The notes under the pieces are model-generated. The model saw only the letters and a program-made list of their open reading frames with translations. It ran no database searches and was not told the DNA's origin. Both the position numbers and the translations under genes were made by a program. 27,364 bases of DNA from WRCA01 sp964587855 (GTDB lineage Bacteria > Pseudomonadota > Alphaproteobacteria > Rs-D84), in assembly GCA_964587855.1 (NCBI GenBank), contig CAZPLT010000010.1, positions 1 to 27,364 of the forward strand. Direction: 5' to 3'. Shown here piece by piece: positions 8,118-15,275 of this stretch (positions are counted from its first letter, which is position 1; every line of letters starts with the position of its first letter).

Positions 8118-8348
8118 TTACGAAAGTGTTCCAGTTGTAACATTTTGTGACGTGATATTTATTTTTTTCAACGCGGTATTATCCGATCCATTTATTATTA
8201 AAATATCGCCAACATTCATAAGTGTGCGCACAGGGTTAAAATATCCCGTAGCGGTTATTGTAGAAACGTTTTCGGAAGCAGCATAATGCCACAGGGTAAA
8301 TCCATTAGCGTATGCGATGACGGACAGATTTTTATTTTGAAAAGACAT
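8118..8348 (-). CDS. small virion-associated protein next to capsid
   Basis: The 76-residue protein starts MSFQNKNLSVIAYANGFTLWHY and ends with a small beta-rich segment. Short proteins with a similar NGFTLWHY core occur beside capsid genes of podovirus-like phages, and a capsid decoration or fibre role is plausible but not shown. A GGAG ribosome binding site precedes the ATG. It lies after a strong terminator that follows the capsid gene and before the tail tubular A-like gene, so its expression should depend on read-through or its own promoter. Confidence 0.7.
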   Translation of the reverse strand: MSFQNKNLSVIAYANGFTLWHYAASENVSTITATGYFNPVRTLMNVGDILIINGSDNTALKKINITSQNVTTGTLS

Positions 8349-8370
8349 AGGAAACTCCGTTTATATTTTT

Positions 8371-8401
8371 AAAAAAGGGATAAAAGCAAAACTTTTATCC
8401 C
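8371..8401 (-). terminator. intrinsic terminator after capsid gene
   Basis: A ten-base-pair perfect stem, GGGATAAAAG with CTTTTATCCC around a five-base loop, is followed on the minus strand by six T. It lies nine bases after the capsid stop. T7 has an equivalent partial terminator (T-phi) just after its capsid gene, so the position is meaningful. Confidence 0.8.
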
Positions 8402-8409
8402 CGTTTGTT

Positions 8410-9231
8410 TTACAAATCTTCGGCACAATTAATTTTTACGATACCATCGTTATCAATAAGTGCGCTGCCTTGGGACATGCTGTTGCTGATAAAGTGAGCA
8501 GCACGTTCCCCATGCCAAGAAATATCAGATTTGACTTCTTGTCCACATGCGTGACCAATTGATGATGCATGGTACATAAAGCATTTACGCAAAGCAGTGC
8601 CAGTTGGCAAACTGTTGTGCATAATCCAATTTATACCTAACCATTTACGTAATTCGAATCCTGCAATCAATGGATTTTCGGTTCCTACATATTCTGCAGA
8701 TACGAATTCATCCATAGATAATAATTCATTCCATTGATGAACACCTACAACACAAAATCTGCGACCATCGTCTGGGACGTCGTTACTGTTTAATGTTTCA
8801 ACTGCGGATAAAATTATTTCTTTGGTTAAACCTTCGGTTCCATCACCAACAGCTGTTGTAGTTGTGTTCATAGAAGTAATAATTAATTCATCGGTTTTAC
8901 GTCCCAACGCATATGCTCCAGCGCTTGCGACTACGCGGCGTTCATCAATATTGATTTTCAATTCATCCAAAGCATCAACCCAATCGCCTGCATAGTAATC
9001 TTGCAAAGTGCATTCAACTGGTTCGTGGTTCAAATTCATAACTGGAACCAATCCATGACGAGATTTAGTTGCAGCGGTACTTTTGCCTACTTTTTGGAAA
9101 GTAGTGCTGGCACCAACGACGCCGGATTTGCTGCGTATTGTATTTCGCAGTTTTGTCCCCATTTGCTGATAAGCAAGATGAACATCGGCCTCGAATTGTT
9201 TAATAAATACCTGGTCTATTGATTCAGACAT
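8410..9231 (-). CDS. phage major capsid protein
   Basis: The 273-residue protein builds the icosahedral head. It opens IDQVFIKQFEADVHLAYQQM, continues with LRNTIRSKSGVVGASTTFQ and a GKSTAATKSRHGLVPVMNL segment, then LQDYYAGDWVDALDELK. The same order is found in major capsid proteins of podovirus-like phages infecting alphaproteobacteria. Later segments, VGVHQWNELLSMDEFVSAEY and GINWIMHNSLP, fit the HK97 fold as known for the family. The length is short but typical for that group and the frame is clean. AAGGAGA lies nine bases before the ATG. The gene is bracketed by terminators at 9251-9278 and 8371-8401. Confidence 0.9.
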   Translation of the reverse strand: MSESIDQVFIKQFEADVHLAYQQMGTKLRNTIRSKSGVVGASTTFQKVGKSTAATKSRHGLVPVMNLNHEPVECTLQDYYAGDWVDALDELKINIDERRVVASAGAYALGRKTDELIITSMNTTTTAVGDGTEGLTKEIILSAVETLNSNDVPDDGRRFCVVGVHQWNELLSMDEFVSAEYVGTENPLIAGFELRKWLGINWIMHNSLPTGTALRKCFMYHASSIGHACGQEVKSDISWHGERAAHFISNSMSQGSALIDNDGIVKINCAEDL

Positions 9232-9250
9232 AGGTTCTCCTTTGTTTAAA

Positions 9251-9278
9251 ATAAAAAAGCTGGACGAATTCCAGCTTT
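9251..9278 (-). terminator. intrinsic terminator just upstream of the capsid ribosome binding site
   Basis: AAAGCTGG and CCAGCTTT form an eight-base-pair stem around a seven-base loop, followed on the minus strand by six or seven T. It ends only about 20 bases before the capsid ATG, so transcripts coming from upstream would have to pass it. Confidence 0.75.
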
Positions 9279-9296
9279 GTAAAAATTTGTTTTTTG

Positions 9297-9324
9297 GTTA
9301 TACGTATACGTGCCATTAAAACAA
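9297..9324 (-). promoter_or_regulatory. possible capsid promoter overlapping a palindrome
   Basis: On the minus strand TTGTTT (9324-9319) and TATAAC (9302-9297) are 16 bases apart. The -10 overlaps nested palindromes TATACGTATA and ACGTATACGT at 9299-9311, a possible operator. A transcript starting near 9290 would meet the terminator at 9251-9278 almost at once. Confidence 0.35.
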
Positions 9325-9376
9325 ATATGTGGGGCATTTGCTTATCCACGAATTAGAAAAATAAAAATATTAAAAT

Positions 9377-9403
9377 AAAAAATCCCGCAACGCGGGATTT
9401 TTT
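9377..9403. terminator. bidirectional terminator after the histone-like gene
   Basis: AATCCCGC and GCGGGATT pair around a three-base loop, extended by four A-T pairs, with T runs on both strands. It lies 20 bases after the histone-like stop codon. Confidence 0.85.
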
Positions 9404-9423
9404 ATTTCAACAATGCAAAAGCA

Positions 9424-9924
9424 TTATTTCTTTTTAGCAACTTTTTTAACTGTTTTTTTAACAGCTGGTTTTTTAGCAACTACTTTCTTAACAGCTTTTT
9501 TTACTACCTTTTTAGCAGCTGGTTTTTTAGCAACTACTTTTTTAGCAGCTGGCTTTTTAGCAACTGGTTTTTTAGCAGCAACTTTTTTAACAACTTTCTT
9601 TGCAGCTGGTTTTTTAACGGCTTTCTTAGCAACTGGTGCTTTTACAGCCAATTTCATAACTTTCTTTTTTGCAGCTGGTTTTTTAGTGGCTTTCTTAGCA
9701 ACTGGTGCTTTTACAGCCAATTTCATAACTTTCTTTTTTGCAGCTGGTTTTTTAGCAACTACTTTTTTAACAGTTTTTTTAGCAACTGGTTTTTTAGCAG
9801 CGACTTTTTTAACAACTTTCTTTGCAGCTGGTTTTTTTACAGCTGGTTTTTTAGCAGCAGGTTTTTTAGCAGCTGGTTTAGCAGCGGCTTTTTTTGGTGC
9901 TGGTTTCAAGAATGAAAATGCCAT
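9424..9924 (-). CDS. lysine/alanine-rich histone H1-like DNA-binding protein
   Basis: The 166-residue protein begins MAFSFLKPAPKKAAAKPA and continues almost entirely as KKPAAKK, KKVVKK and KKPVAKK repeats, like eukaryotic H1 tails and bacterial Hc1/AlgP-type proteins. These bind and condense DNA nonspecifically. No folded domain is visible. Two exact or near-exact 23-residue repeats with core KKKVMKLAVKAPVAKK lie in the middle. The ribosome binding site is strong (GGAGAGGAG). The gene sits between scaffold and capsid genes, yet has its own promoter (9980-10008) and terminators on its downstream side, the layout of a phage moron. It may compact packaged DNA or act as a host nucleoid protein; the sequence does not decide. 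Confidence 0.8.
   Translation of the reverse strand: MAFSFLKPAPKKAAAKPAAKKPAAKKPAVKKPAAKKVVKKVAAKKPVAKKTVKKVVAKKPAAKKKVMKLAVKAPVAKKATKKPAAKKKVMKLAVKAPVAKKAVKKPAAKKVVKKVAAKKPVAKKPAAKKVVAKKPAAKKVVKKAVKKVVAKKPAVKKTVKKVAKKK
9619..9756. repeat. two tandem 69-bp repeats inside the histone-like gene
   Basis: Units 9619-9687 and 9688-9756 are nearly identical and in frame, each coding 23 residues. They would permit in-frame expansion or contraction of the protein by recombination or slippage. Confidence 0.8.
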
Positions 9925-9979
9925 TCTCCTCTCCTTCCTTTTTTGTTTTTGTAGAACAAAAGTTTTTGTTCTTAATTGT

Positions 9980-10008
9980 ATTTTATCTGAAACAAAAAAA
10001 TTAGTAAA
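9980..10008 (-). promoter_or_regulatory. promoter of the histone-like gene
   Basis: On the minus strand TTTACT (10008-10003) and TAAAAT (9985-9980) are separated by 17 bases. A transcript starting near 9973 would begin with an eight-base-pair hairpin (AGAACAAA with TTTGTTCT, 9953-9972) ahead of the ribosome binding site. Confidence 0.5.
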
Positions 10009-10034
10009 GCGAAAAGAAAAAATAAATTAAAATT

Positions 10035-10688
10035 TTATGAATATAATTTTTTGAATCCAGTTTCTATTTTACGAACATATTCCGGATCATGATCACGCCA
10101 ATATTTTGGATCTTGCATCATTCGTCGTAACTCGGTATCAGATAATTTTTCAGATGTACTATTACCAGTTGCAACATCCGGCTCCATAGATTGCATCATT
10201 TTGTATATGCTTTGTATTCCCTGAGGCGTAGAGCATAATGATTCGAATGCTTCGGATGGTAAAAACTTTTCGCCAAATGCATTAATAGCAATCAATGCAT
10301 CTTTCATTTTATCTGTACCACCGAAAAAGTTCTTTAGTTCTGCTATTGATTCAGATTCGTGCCTTAAACCGAATATTTCTGACAAAGCAGGTGATAAAAA
10401 TTCTTCAGCTATGGAATAAATTTTTTCAACTTGTTTGGTTGTAAGACCAGCATCAAAGAATTTTTCACGAATCGTTTCATCATCAAATAATGGATTTAAT
10501 GGATATTCATCTGCAGTTTTTGGAACACCAATCGCATGCATAAATTTTTCGCGTGTTGTGTTATCTGCATCATCGGTTGGAACAGAAATCATCGTTCCGA
10601 TTTTCTTTTCCAGCTCTGAATACGATTTCATCAAAGTTTCGGTATTAAGTGTTCCATCATCATTTTGAAATTTTTCTGGAATTTGCAT
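10035..10688 (-). CDS. phage scaffold-like protein
   Basis: Starting at the ATG at 10688, which has AAAGGAA just upstream, the product is 217 residues; an upstream TTG at 10733 is less likely. The sequence MQIPEKFQNDDGTLNTETLM, a helical LEKKIGTMI, then VPKTADEYPLNP resembles scaffolding or capsid-assembly proteins found before podovirus capsid genes, including the common phrase P-x-x-ADEY. It is acidic, helical and ends with a basic KKLYS, as expected for a protein whose C-terminus contacts capsid subunits. It overlaps the holin-like gene by 29 bases. The histone-like gene separates it from the capsid gene, which is unusual. Confidence 0.78.
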   Translation of the reverse strand: MQIPEKFQNDDGTLNTETLMKSYSELEKKIGTMISVPTDDADNTTREKFMHAIGVPKTADEYPLNPLFDDETIREKFFDAGLTTKQVEKIYSIAEEFLSPALSEIFGLRHESESIAELKNFFGGTDKMKDALIAINAFGEKFLPSEAFESLCSTPQGIQSIYKMMQSMEPDVATGNSTSEKLSDTELRRMMQDPKYWRDHDPEYVRKIETGFKKLYS

Positions 10689-10878
10689 TCTTTTTCCTTT
10701 CGTTTGATTTGCGCAAGAAAAATATCCCCGCAAGAGTAAAAATTGAATTCATGGTATTAAAAACATTTTCATCACCCACTAAATAAGCGGTAATAGCAGA
10801 TAAAATCCCAATCCCAGAAATTATATAGGTTCGTTGCCCTTTATAAAATCCGCCGGATATTAGTTTAGAAATTTTCAT
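10660..10878 (-). CDS. holin-like small membrane protein
   Basis: The 72-residue protein has two hydrophobic segments, about residues 18-34 (TYIISGIGILSAITAYL) and 41-55 (MNSIFTLAGIFFL), and ends in a strongly basic tail (RKSNERKKNANSRK). Small two-helix proteins with charged tails beside lysin genes are typical holins, which permeabilise the inner membrane to release lysin. AAGGAT before the ATG lies inside the last codons of the lysin gene, so translation of the two is coupled. It also overlaps the start of the scaffold gene. Function is inferred from size, topology and neighbours. Confidence 0.7.
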   Translation of the reverse strand: MKISKLISGGFYKGQRTYIISGIGILSAITAYLVGDENVFNTMNSIFTLAGIFFLRKSNERKKNANSRKISK

Positions 10879-10880
10879 AT

Positions 10881-11299
10881 TTAATCCTTGTAAAACAGCA
10901 AACCATCAACTTCGGCAACATTGCCACGGGTAATGGACCATTCTGGGATGCAATCTTCCCTGTGGAATCGGATTGCTCCGTGAACAGAATCTGGTAATTG
11001 CCCATTTGCCATTCGTTTTGCAGCGCGAAAACACATTTGAAATTTTGAGTCAGTTTCTGCAATTAATAAATCGCTGTGTCTGGAAGAGTCTTTGTTTAAA
11101 CATTCAAAGACAGATTCATCATTTGCGATAGAATTTAATGATCGCAAAGAGTTTTACACAGATTCGCAATCATTGCCCCCAATGACTCGACAGACATTAA
11201 ACTGGATGCTCTTGTTTCGGCATAAATAATTTTTGCCAGCTTTATTAAAGTTATTTTGGTATCGTCATAGTTTTCATTTTTAATCAGGGTTAATTGCAT
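10881..11299 (-). pseudogene. SleB-type cell wall hydrolase (lysin), frameshifted
   Basis: Two overlapping frames together make one SleB-family lysin. The first part starts at ATG 11299 (AAGGAT upstream) and contains AKIIYAETRASS with the catalytic Glu, ending CKTLCDH at 11135. The second, in the -1 frame, continues with SLRSLNSIAND and ends with RMANGQLPDSVHGAIRFHRE and EWSITRGN, the conserved family C-terminus, stopping at 10881. The switch must occur between the TAA at 11156-11154 of the second frame and the TAA at 11137-11135 of the first; an A4 run at 11155-11152 in TGTAAAACTC lies there, and one extra A would restore the frame. No canonical slippery heptamer is evident, so a mutation or sequencing error is likelier than programmed frameshifting. 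Confidence 0.75.
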
Positions 11300-11316
11300 C
11301 AGATAATCCTTTTTAT

Positions 11317-11339
11317 AAAAAAACCGCGCAAATGCGCGG
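11317..11339 (-). terminator. intrinsic terminator C, directly before the lysin
   Basis: CCGCGC and GCGCGG pair around a four-base loop and are followed on the minus strand by seven T. The T run is about ten bases from the lysin ribosome binding site. Confidence 0.8.
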
Positions 11340-11345
11340 ACAAAT

Positions 11346-11369
11346 AAAAAAGTGCATCTATGATGCACT
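11346..11369 (-). terminator. intrinsic terminator B
   Basis: AGTGCATC and GATGCACT form an eight-base-pair stem with a three-base loop, followed on the minus strand by six T. It lies between terminators A and C. Confidence 0.8.
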
Positions 11370-11385
11370 AATTAAAATTGAAAAT

Positions 11386-11409
11386 AAAAAACGCGACCAA
11401 TGCGCGCTA
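11386..11409 (-). terminator. intrinsic terminator A (probable birA terminator)
   Basis: A CGCG/CGCG core extended by a G-U and an A-T pair, with a seven-base loop, is followed on the minus strand by six T. It lies about 60 bases after the birA stop. Confidence 0.6.
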
Positions 11410-11428
11410 AATCTTTTTCAATGAATTG

Positions 11429-11457
11429 AGTATATCACAAAATCACATTAAAATCAA
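11429..11457 (-). promoter_or_regulatory. sigma70-type promoter facing the virion module
   Basis: On the minus strand TTGATT (11457-11452) and TATACT (11434-11429) are exactly 17 bases apart. A start near 11422 would give RNA that immediately enters terminators A, B and C before the lysin gene. It lies just past the birA stop codon. Confidence 0.55.
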
Positions 11458-11469
11458 CAGAAAAAATTT

Positions 11470-12147
11470 TTAAACACTGATTTCATCACCATAAGCCATA
11501 ATATATTCATGACCAGAGCGTAATACCAATGCGCCGTCATCATTCAGTCCACATAAAATTGCATCACGTCCACGATATGTTATAGTCTTGTTTAAATTTG
11601 CGGCTAATTCCATCCATCTATTTTTAACAGATATAAAATTTCGAGTGGTCCAAATATCCATTTCTTTTGCAAGTGCGGATAATAATTCGTCCCTGGAAAC
11701 CTTTGGCTCATAATCTGCAACTTTGGTTGTTTTATAAGAACGCAAAGTTGGATTAGATTTTATATTTATACCAATACCAACAATTACAAAGTCTTTGGCA
11801 TATTCAATAAGAGTCCCACTAATTTTTTTCCCATCTATTAAAATATCATTGGGCCACTTAATAGTTGGAATAATGCCGAAAGAAATAAGAGTTTCTGCAA
11901 TTGCCACCGCAACAGAATATGAAAGTCTGGGATCACGATTTTCAATTTTGTAAATAAAGCTGACATAAAGATTACCAGGTTTAGAAACCCAAGTACGGCG
12001 ATATCTGCCATGCCCCGCTGTTTGGGAATCTGCTAAAACAATTGTGTGGTCAGATGCATCGCCACTGCGCACTAAATTTTGAGCATATGCTTGAGTGCTA
12101 GAAAGTTTATCAAAAAAAATTAACTTATAATTTATATTTGCCCCCAT
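11470..12147 (-). CDS. birA: biotin--[acetyl-CoA-carboxylase] ligase, catalytic domain only
   Basis: The 225-residue enzyme activates biotin with ATP and transfers it to the lysine of biotin-carrier proteins such as AccB. Conserved elements are the biotinyl-AMP loop GHGRYRRTWVS (45-55), KWPNDILI (97-104), GKKISGTLIE (106-115) with the active lysine, and IVGIGINI. A small C-terminal SH3-like part follows. There is no N-terminal DNA-binding domain, so this is a monofunctional ligase, unlike E. coli BirA. The start overlaps the upstream winged-helix gene by 23 bases, indicating co-translation. Confidence 0.93.
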   Translation of the reverse strand: MGANINYKLIFFDKLSSTQAYAQNLVRSGDASDHTIVLADSQTAGHGRYRRTWVSKPGNLYVSFIYKIENRDPRLSYSVAVAIAETLISFGIIPTIKWPNDILIDGKKISGTLIEYAKDFVIVGIGINIKSNPTLRSYKTTKVADYEPKVSRDELLSALAKEMDIWTTRNFISVKNRWMELAANLNKTITYRGRDAILCGLNDDGALVLRSGHEYIMAYGDEISV

Positions 12148-12535
12148 TGTTTTTTATAAAATCTTTCCCAAAAATTTTTCGTAATTGATAAATTGCGGTC
12201 CCCACGGCATTTGTTGCTGCCCCTGGGGCATAACCTAATTGTTGCTGCAATGCTGAAACGTCAATGCCATTTTTCCCGTATTTATGCAGTGCCATAATAA
12301 TCTTCTTTTGCGCGCCAGATAATGAAACATTGCCACAAATCTTTTTAATAGTTTCAGATTCGTGCACGTCTGCCAAATGTAAAATTTCGGCATTTAATTC
12401 TGCGGGCGAAAATTTTTTATTGGACTTAAAAATAACATCAGCAATATCGCGTCCATCAAACTGGGCGCCCAGATCGGTTAAAATTCCGCGCCAAATTTTA
12501 TCGTCCGTCCAAAATGTAATTCCATTAAACATCAT
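12125..12535 (-). CDS. winged-helix domain protein overlapping birA
   Basis: This 136-residue protein ends with a probable winged-helix domain, about residues 70-136: SLSGAQKKIIMALHKYGKNG, then VSALQQQLGYAPGAA, TAIYQLRKIFGKDF and a terminal NNGGKYKL wing resembling OmpR-type effector domains. The N-terminal half, with FWTDDKIWRGILTDLGAQF, looks helical and I cannot assign it. Start may be 12535 or the adjacent ATG at 12532. It overlaps birA by 23 bases. Because the ligase here lacks its own DNA-binding domain, a regulatory link to biotin or fatty-acid genes is conceivable, but nothing in the sequence shows it. Confidence 0.7.
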   Translation of the reverse strand: MMFNGITFWTDDKIWRGILTDLGAQFDGRDIADVIFKSNKKFSPAELNAEILHLADVHESETIKKICGNVSLSGAQKKIIMALHKYGKNGIDVSALQQQLGYAPGAATNAVGTAIYQLRKIFGKDFIKNNGGKYKL

Positions 12536-12567
12536 TTAATTATAGAACAAAAAGCATATGTCGCAAT

Positions 12568-12592
12568 AAAAAATCGCCCATACGGGCGATTT
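12568..12592 (-). terminator. intrinsic terminator of ppdK
   Basis: AAATCGCCC and GGGCGATTT pair around a four-base loop with a further A/T run; it follows the ppdK stop codon directly. T runs occur on both strands. Confidence 0.85.
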
Positions 12593-15247
12593 TTATTTTT
12601 TCCCATATTTGACGGCTGCTTGGGCGGCGGCCAATTTTGCAATTGGAACACGGAATGGACTGCATGAAACATAGTCCAACCCAGCTTTGTGGAAAAATTC
12701 CACAGATTCTGGATCACCACCATGTTCGCCGCAAACACCCAGATGGATGTTATGACCCTTGACCTCGCGCGCCATTTTGACGGCACCCGCAACCAATTGT
12801 CCAACACCTGCCTGATCAATGCTTGCAAATGGGTCGGCAACATAAACACCGCGTGCGCGATATTCATCCAAAATTGCGCCAGTATCATCGCGTGACATAC
12901 CCAATGTTGTTTGGGTCAAATCGTTTGTTCCAAATCCAAAGAATTCAGCGCTGTTTGCAATTTCATTCGCCAATAATGCAGCGCGTGGCAATTCAATCAT
13001 GCAACCGACTTTGTATTCAACCTTTTCGCCAGTTTCTGCAAAAATCTGGGCGGCGGTTGAATCAATGATTGCCTTTACAATATCTTGCTCTTTTTTGGAA
13101 CCAATCAATGGGACTTCGATTTCTGGCAAAACTTTGATTCCAGATTTTGTGCATTCAATTGCAGCACCCAAAATAGCGCGAGTTTGCATTTCGCAAATTT
13201 CTGGATAAGTAATTGCCAATCTGCAACCACGATGTCCCAACATTGGATTTTGTTCATGCAATGCTGCTGCACGTTCTTTTACAAACGATGCAGGTTTACC
13301 AATATGATCGGCCAATAATTTTATGTCTTCTTCGGTATGAGGCAAAAATTCGTGCAGTGGCGGATCAATCAAGCGGATAACAACCGGCAGTCCATCCATA
13401 ATTTTGAACAATTCAATAAAGTCTTCACGTTGATAAGGCAGCAATTTATTCAAAGCATCACGACGACCATCGGTATTTTCAGCCAAAATCATTTCGCGCA
13501 TATCCATAATTCTGGCAGGGTCAAAGAACATATGCTCTGTACGTGCCAGACCGATTCCTTCGGCGCCAAATTCGCGTGCTTGTTTTGCATCACGTGGTGT
13601 TTCTGCGTTTGCGCGAACTTCCAGTGTTTTGATTGAATCAACCCATTTCATCAATGTGCCAAAATTGCCGGTCATTTCCACAGAAACGGTTGGAACCTGA
13701 CCCATGATAATTTCACCCTTGGCACCATCGATTGATAACCAATCGCCTTCGTTAATAACTTCGCCCTTGGTTGTTTTCATTGTTTTTGCAGCGTAATCAA
13801 TTTTAATGTCTGAACTTCCCGATACGCATGGAGTTCCCATTCCGCGTGCAACGACCGCTGCGTGTGATGTCATACCGCCACGTGCGGTGATAACACCCTG
13901 AGCGGCGTCCATTCCAGCAATGTCTTCGGGCGAAGTTTCAATACGAATCAAAATAACTTTTTCGCCACGTTCAGCCCATTCAACTGCATCATCAGCATTG
14001 AAAACTGCGTGTCCAACGGCCGCACCAGGGGACGCAGGCAGTCCTGTTGCGATAACTTTTTTGTCTGCCTTTGGGTCAAGCATTGGATGTAACAAGTGAT
14101 TTAATTGATCTGCACCAACACGCAAGATTGCTTCTTCTTTATTTAACAAACCTTCTTTTTCCATTTCAACGGCCATACGAACAGCAGCGGCCGCAGTACG
14201 TTTCCCGTTACGAGTTTGCAACATCCATAATTTTCCATGCTCGATTGTAAATTCCATATCTTGCATGTCTTTGTAATGTTGTTCCAGTTTATTACGAACA
14301 TCGACCAATTCAGCATATACAGATGGCATTGCTTCTTCCAATGATACGCGTCCACTATTATCTTTGGCCATTGGTTGTGGTGTACGAATTCCAGCAACAA
14401 CGTCTTCGCCCTGGGCGTTAATCAAGTATTCTCCATAGAAAATATTTTCACCGGTCGCGGGATCGCGAGAAAAGCAAACGCCAGTTGCGCAATCATCACC
14501 AGCATTTCCAAATACCATCGCTTGGACATTAACTGCGGTTCCCCAATCACCAGGAATATTATTTAATTTACGATAAGTGATTGCTTTTTTAGACATCCAA
14601 GAACCAAATACAGCACCAATACCAGCTTTTAATTGAGTCCATGGATCTTGTGGAAATTCTTTACCAATTTTTTTACCGATGGCTTTGAATTCTTCAACCA
14701 ATTCTTTCAAATCGCTTGCGGTCAATTCGTTATCAAATTTATAACCTTTGGATTCTTTCATGTGTTCCAAAGCGTGTTCAAACAAATTAATATCTGCGCC
14801 TAAAACAACATCAGAAAACATCATGATAAAACGGCGATAAGAATCATAAGCAAAACGTTCATCATTTGCCGCCGCGGCTAATGCTTGAACTGTATCATCA
14901 TTTAATCCCAAATTTAAAACAGTGTCCATCATGCCTGGCATAGAAACGCGGGCGCCACTGCGAACAGATACTAATAATGGATTAGTTTTGTCAGCGAATT
15001 TTTTACCCATAACTTTTTCAATATGAGAGATACCAGCAGCAACCTGATCATCCAAATCGTTGGGATAAGAATTGTTGTTTTCGTAATAGTAAGTGCAAAC
15101 TTCGGTGGTAACGGAAAATCCTGCGGGAACTGGCAGACCAATTAAATTCATTTCTGCCAAGTTAGCGCCCTTACCACCCAGTAAATTTTTGTCTTTTGCG
15201 GTACCTTCGGCGGCACCATTTCCAAATGTATAAACCCATTTAGCCAT
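12593..15247 (-). CDS. ppdK: pyruvate, phosphate dikinase
   Basis: The enzyme interconverts pyruvate, ATP and phosphate with phosphoenolpyruvate, AMP and pyrophosphate, and in many fermentative bacteria runs as a glycolytic ATP-saving step. From the ATG at 15247, with TAAGGAGA seven bases upstream, it is 884 residues, the normal length; the upstream start at 15304 is not needed. The nucleotide-binding domain opens with LLGGKGANLAEM and SVRSGARVSMPGMMD. The phospho-histidine site GGMTSHAAVVARGMGTP lies around residue 462. The PEP/pyruvate barrel carries GLARTEHMFF, FGFGTNDLTQTTLG and the C-terminal VCGEHGGDP with the catalytic Cys. It has its own promoter (15276-15304) and terminator. Confidence 0.97.
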   Translation of the reverse strand: MAKWVYTFGNGAAEGTAKDKNLLGGKGANLAEMNLIGLPVPAGFSVTTEVCTYYYENNNSYPNDLDDQVAAGISHIEKVMGKKFADKTNPLLVSVRSGARVSMPGMMDTVLNLGLNDDTVQALAAAANDERFAYDSYRRFIMMFSDVVLGADINLFEHALEHMKESKGYKFDNELTASDLKELVEEFKAIGKKIGKEFPQDPWTQLKAGIGAVFGSWMSKKAITYRKLNNIPGDWGTAVNVQAMVFGNAGDDCATGVCFSRDPATGENIFYGEYLINAQGEDVVAGIRTPQPMAKDNSGRVSLEEAMPSVYAELVDVRNKLEQHYKDMQDMEFTIEHGKLWMLQTRNGKRTAAAAVRMAVEMEKEGLLNKEEAILRVGADQLNHLLHPMLDPKADKKVIATGLPASPGAAVGHAVFNADDAVEWAERGEKVILIRIETSPEDIAGMDAAQGVITARGGMTSHAAVVARGMGTPCVSGSSDIKIDYAAKTMKTTKGEVINEGDWLSIDGAKGEIIMGQVPTVSVEMTGNFGTLMKWVDSIKTLEVRANAETPRDAKQAREFGAEGIGLARTEHMFFDPARIMDMREMILAENTDGRRDALNKLLPYQREDFIELFKIMDGLPVVIRLIDPPLHEFLPHTEEDIKLLADHIGKPASFVKERAAALHEQNPMLGHRGCRLAITYPEICEMQTRAILGAAIECTKSGIKVLPEIEVPLIGSKKEQDIVKAIIDSTAAQIFAETGEKVEYKVGCMIELPRAALLANEIANSAEFFGFGTNDLTQTTLGMSRDDTGAILDEYRARGVYVADPFASIDQAGVGQLVAGAVKMAREVKGHNIHLGVCGEHGGDPESVEFFHKAGLDYVSCSPFRVPIAKLAAAQAAVKYGKK

Positions 15248-15275
15248 AAATATTCTCCTTAGATTTAGCTTGGAA

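Noticed and set aside
9619..9756. The 69-bp tandem repeats as a possible CRISPR-like array
   Set aside because: The units are directly adjacent without spacers and code in frame for lysine-rich repeats.
9413..10030. A 205-residue hydrophobic plus-strand frame of Phe/Leu/Ala/Thr repeats
   Set aside because: It is the complement of the Lys/Ala-rich histone-like gene, whose repeats read as hydrophobic codons on the other strand. It has no ribosome binding site of its own.
10689..10733. A TTG-initiated extension of the scaffold-like protein
   Set aside because: The ATG at 10688 has AAAGGAA at the right distance, and the extension lies inside the holin-like gene.
12532..12888. Frames within the 3' part of ppdK and similar long frames inside rpsA and the M3 peptidase gene
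   Set aside because: They overlap well-recognised genes in other frames, lack ribosome binding sites and show no family resemblance.
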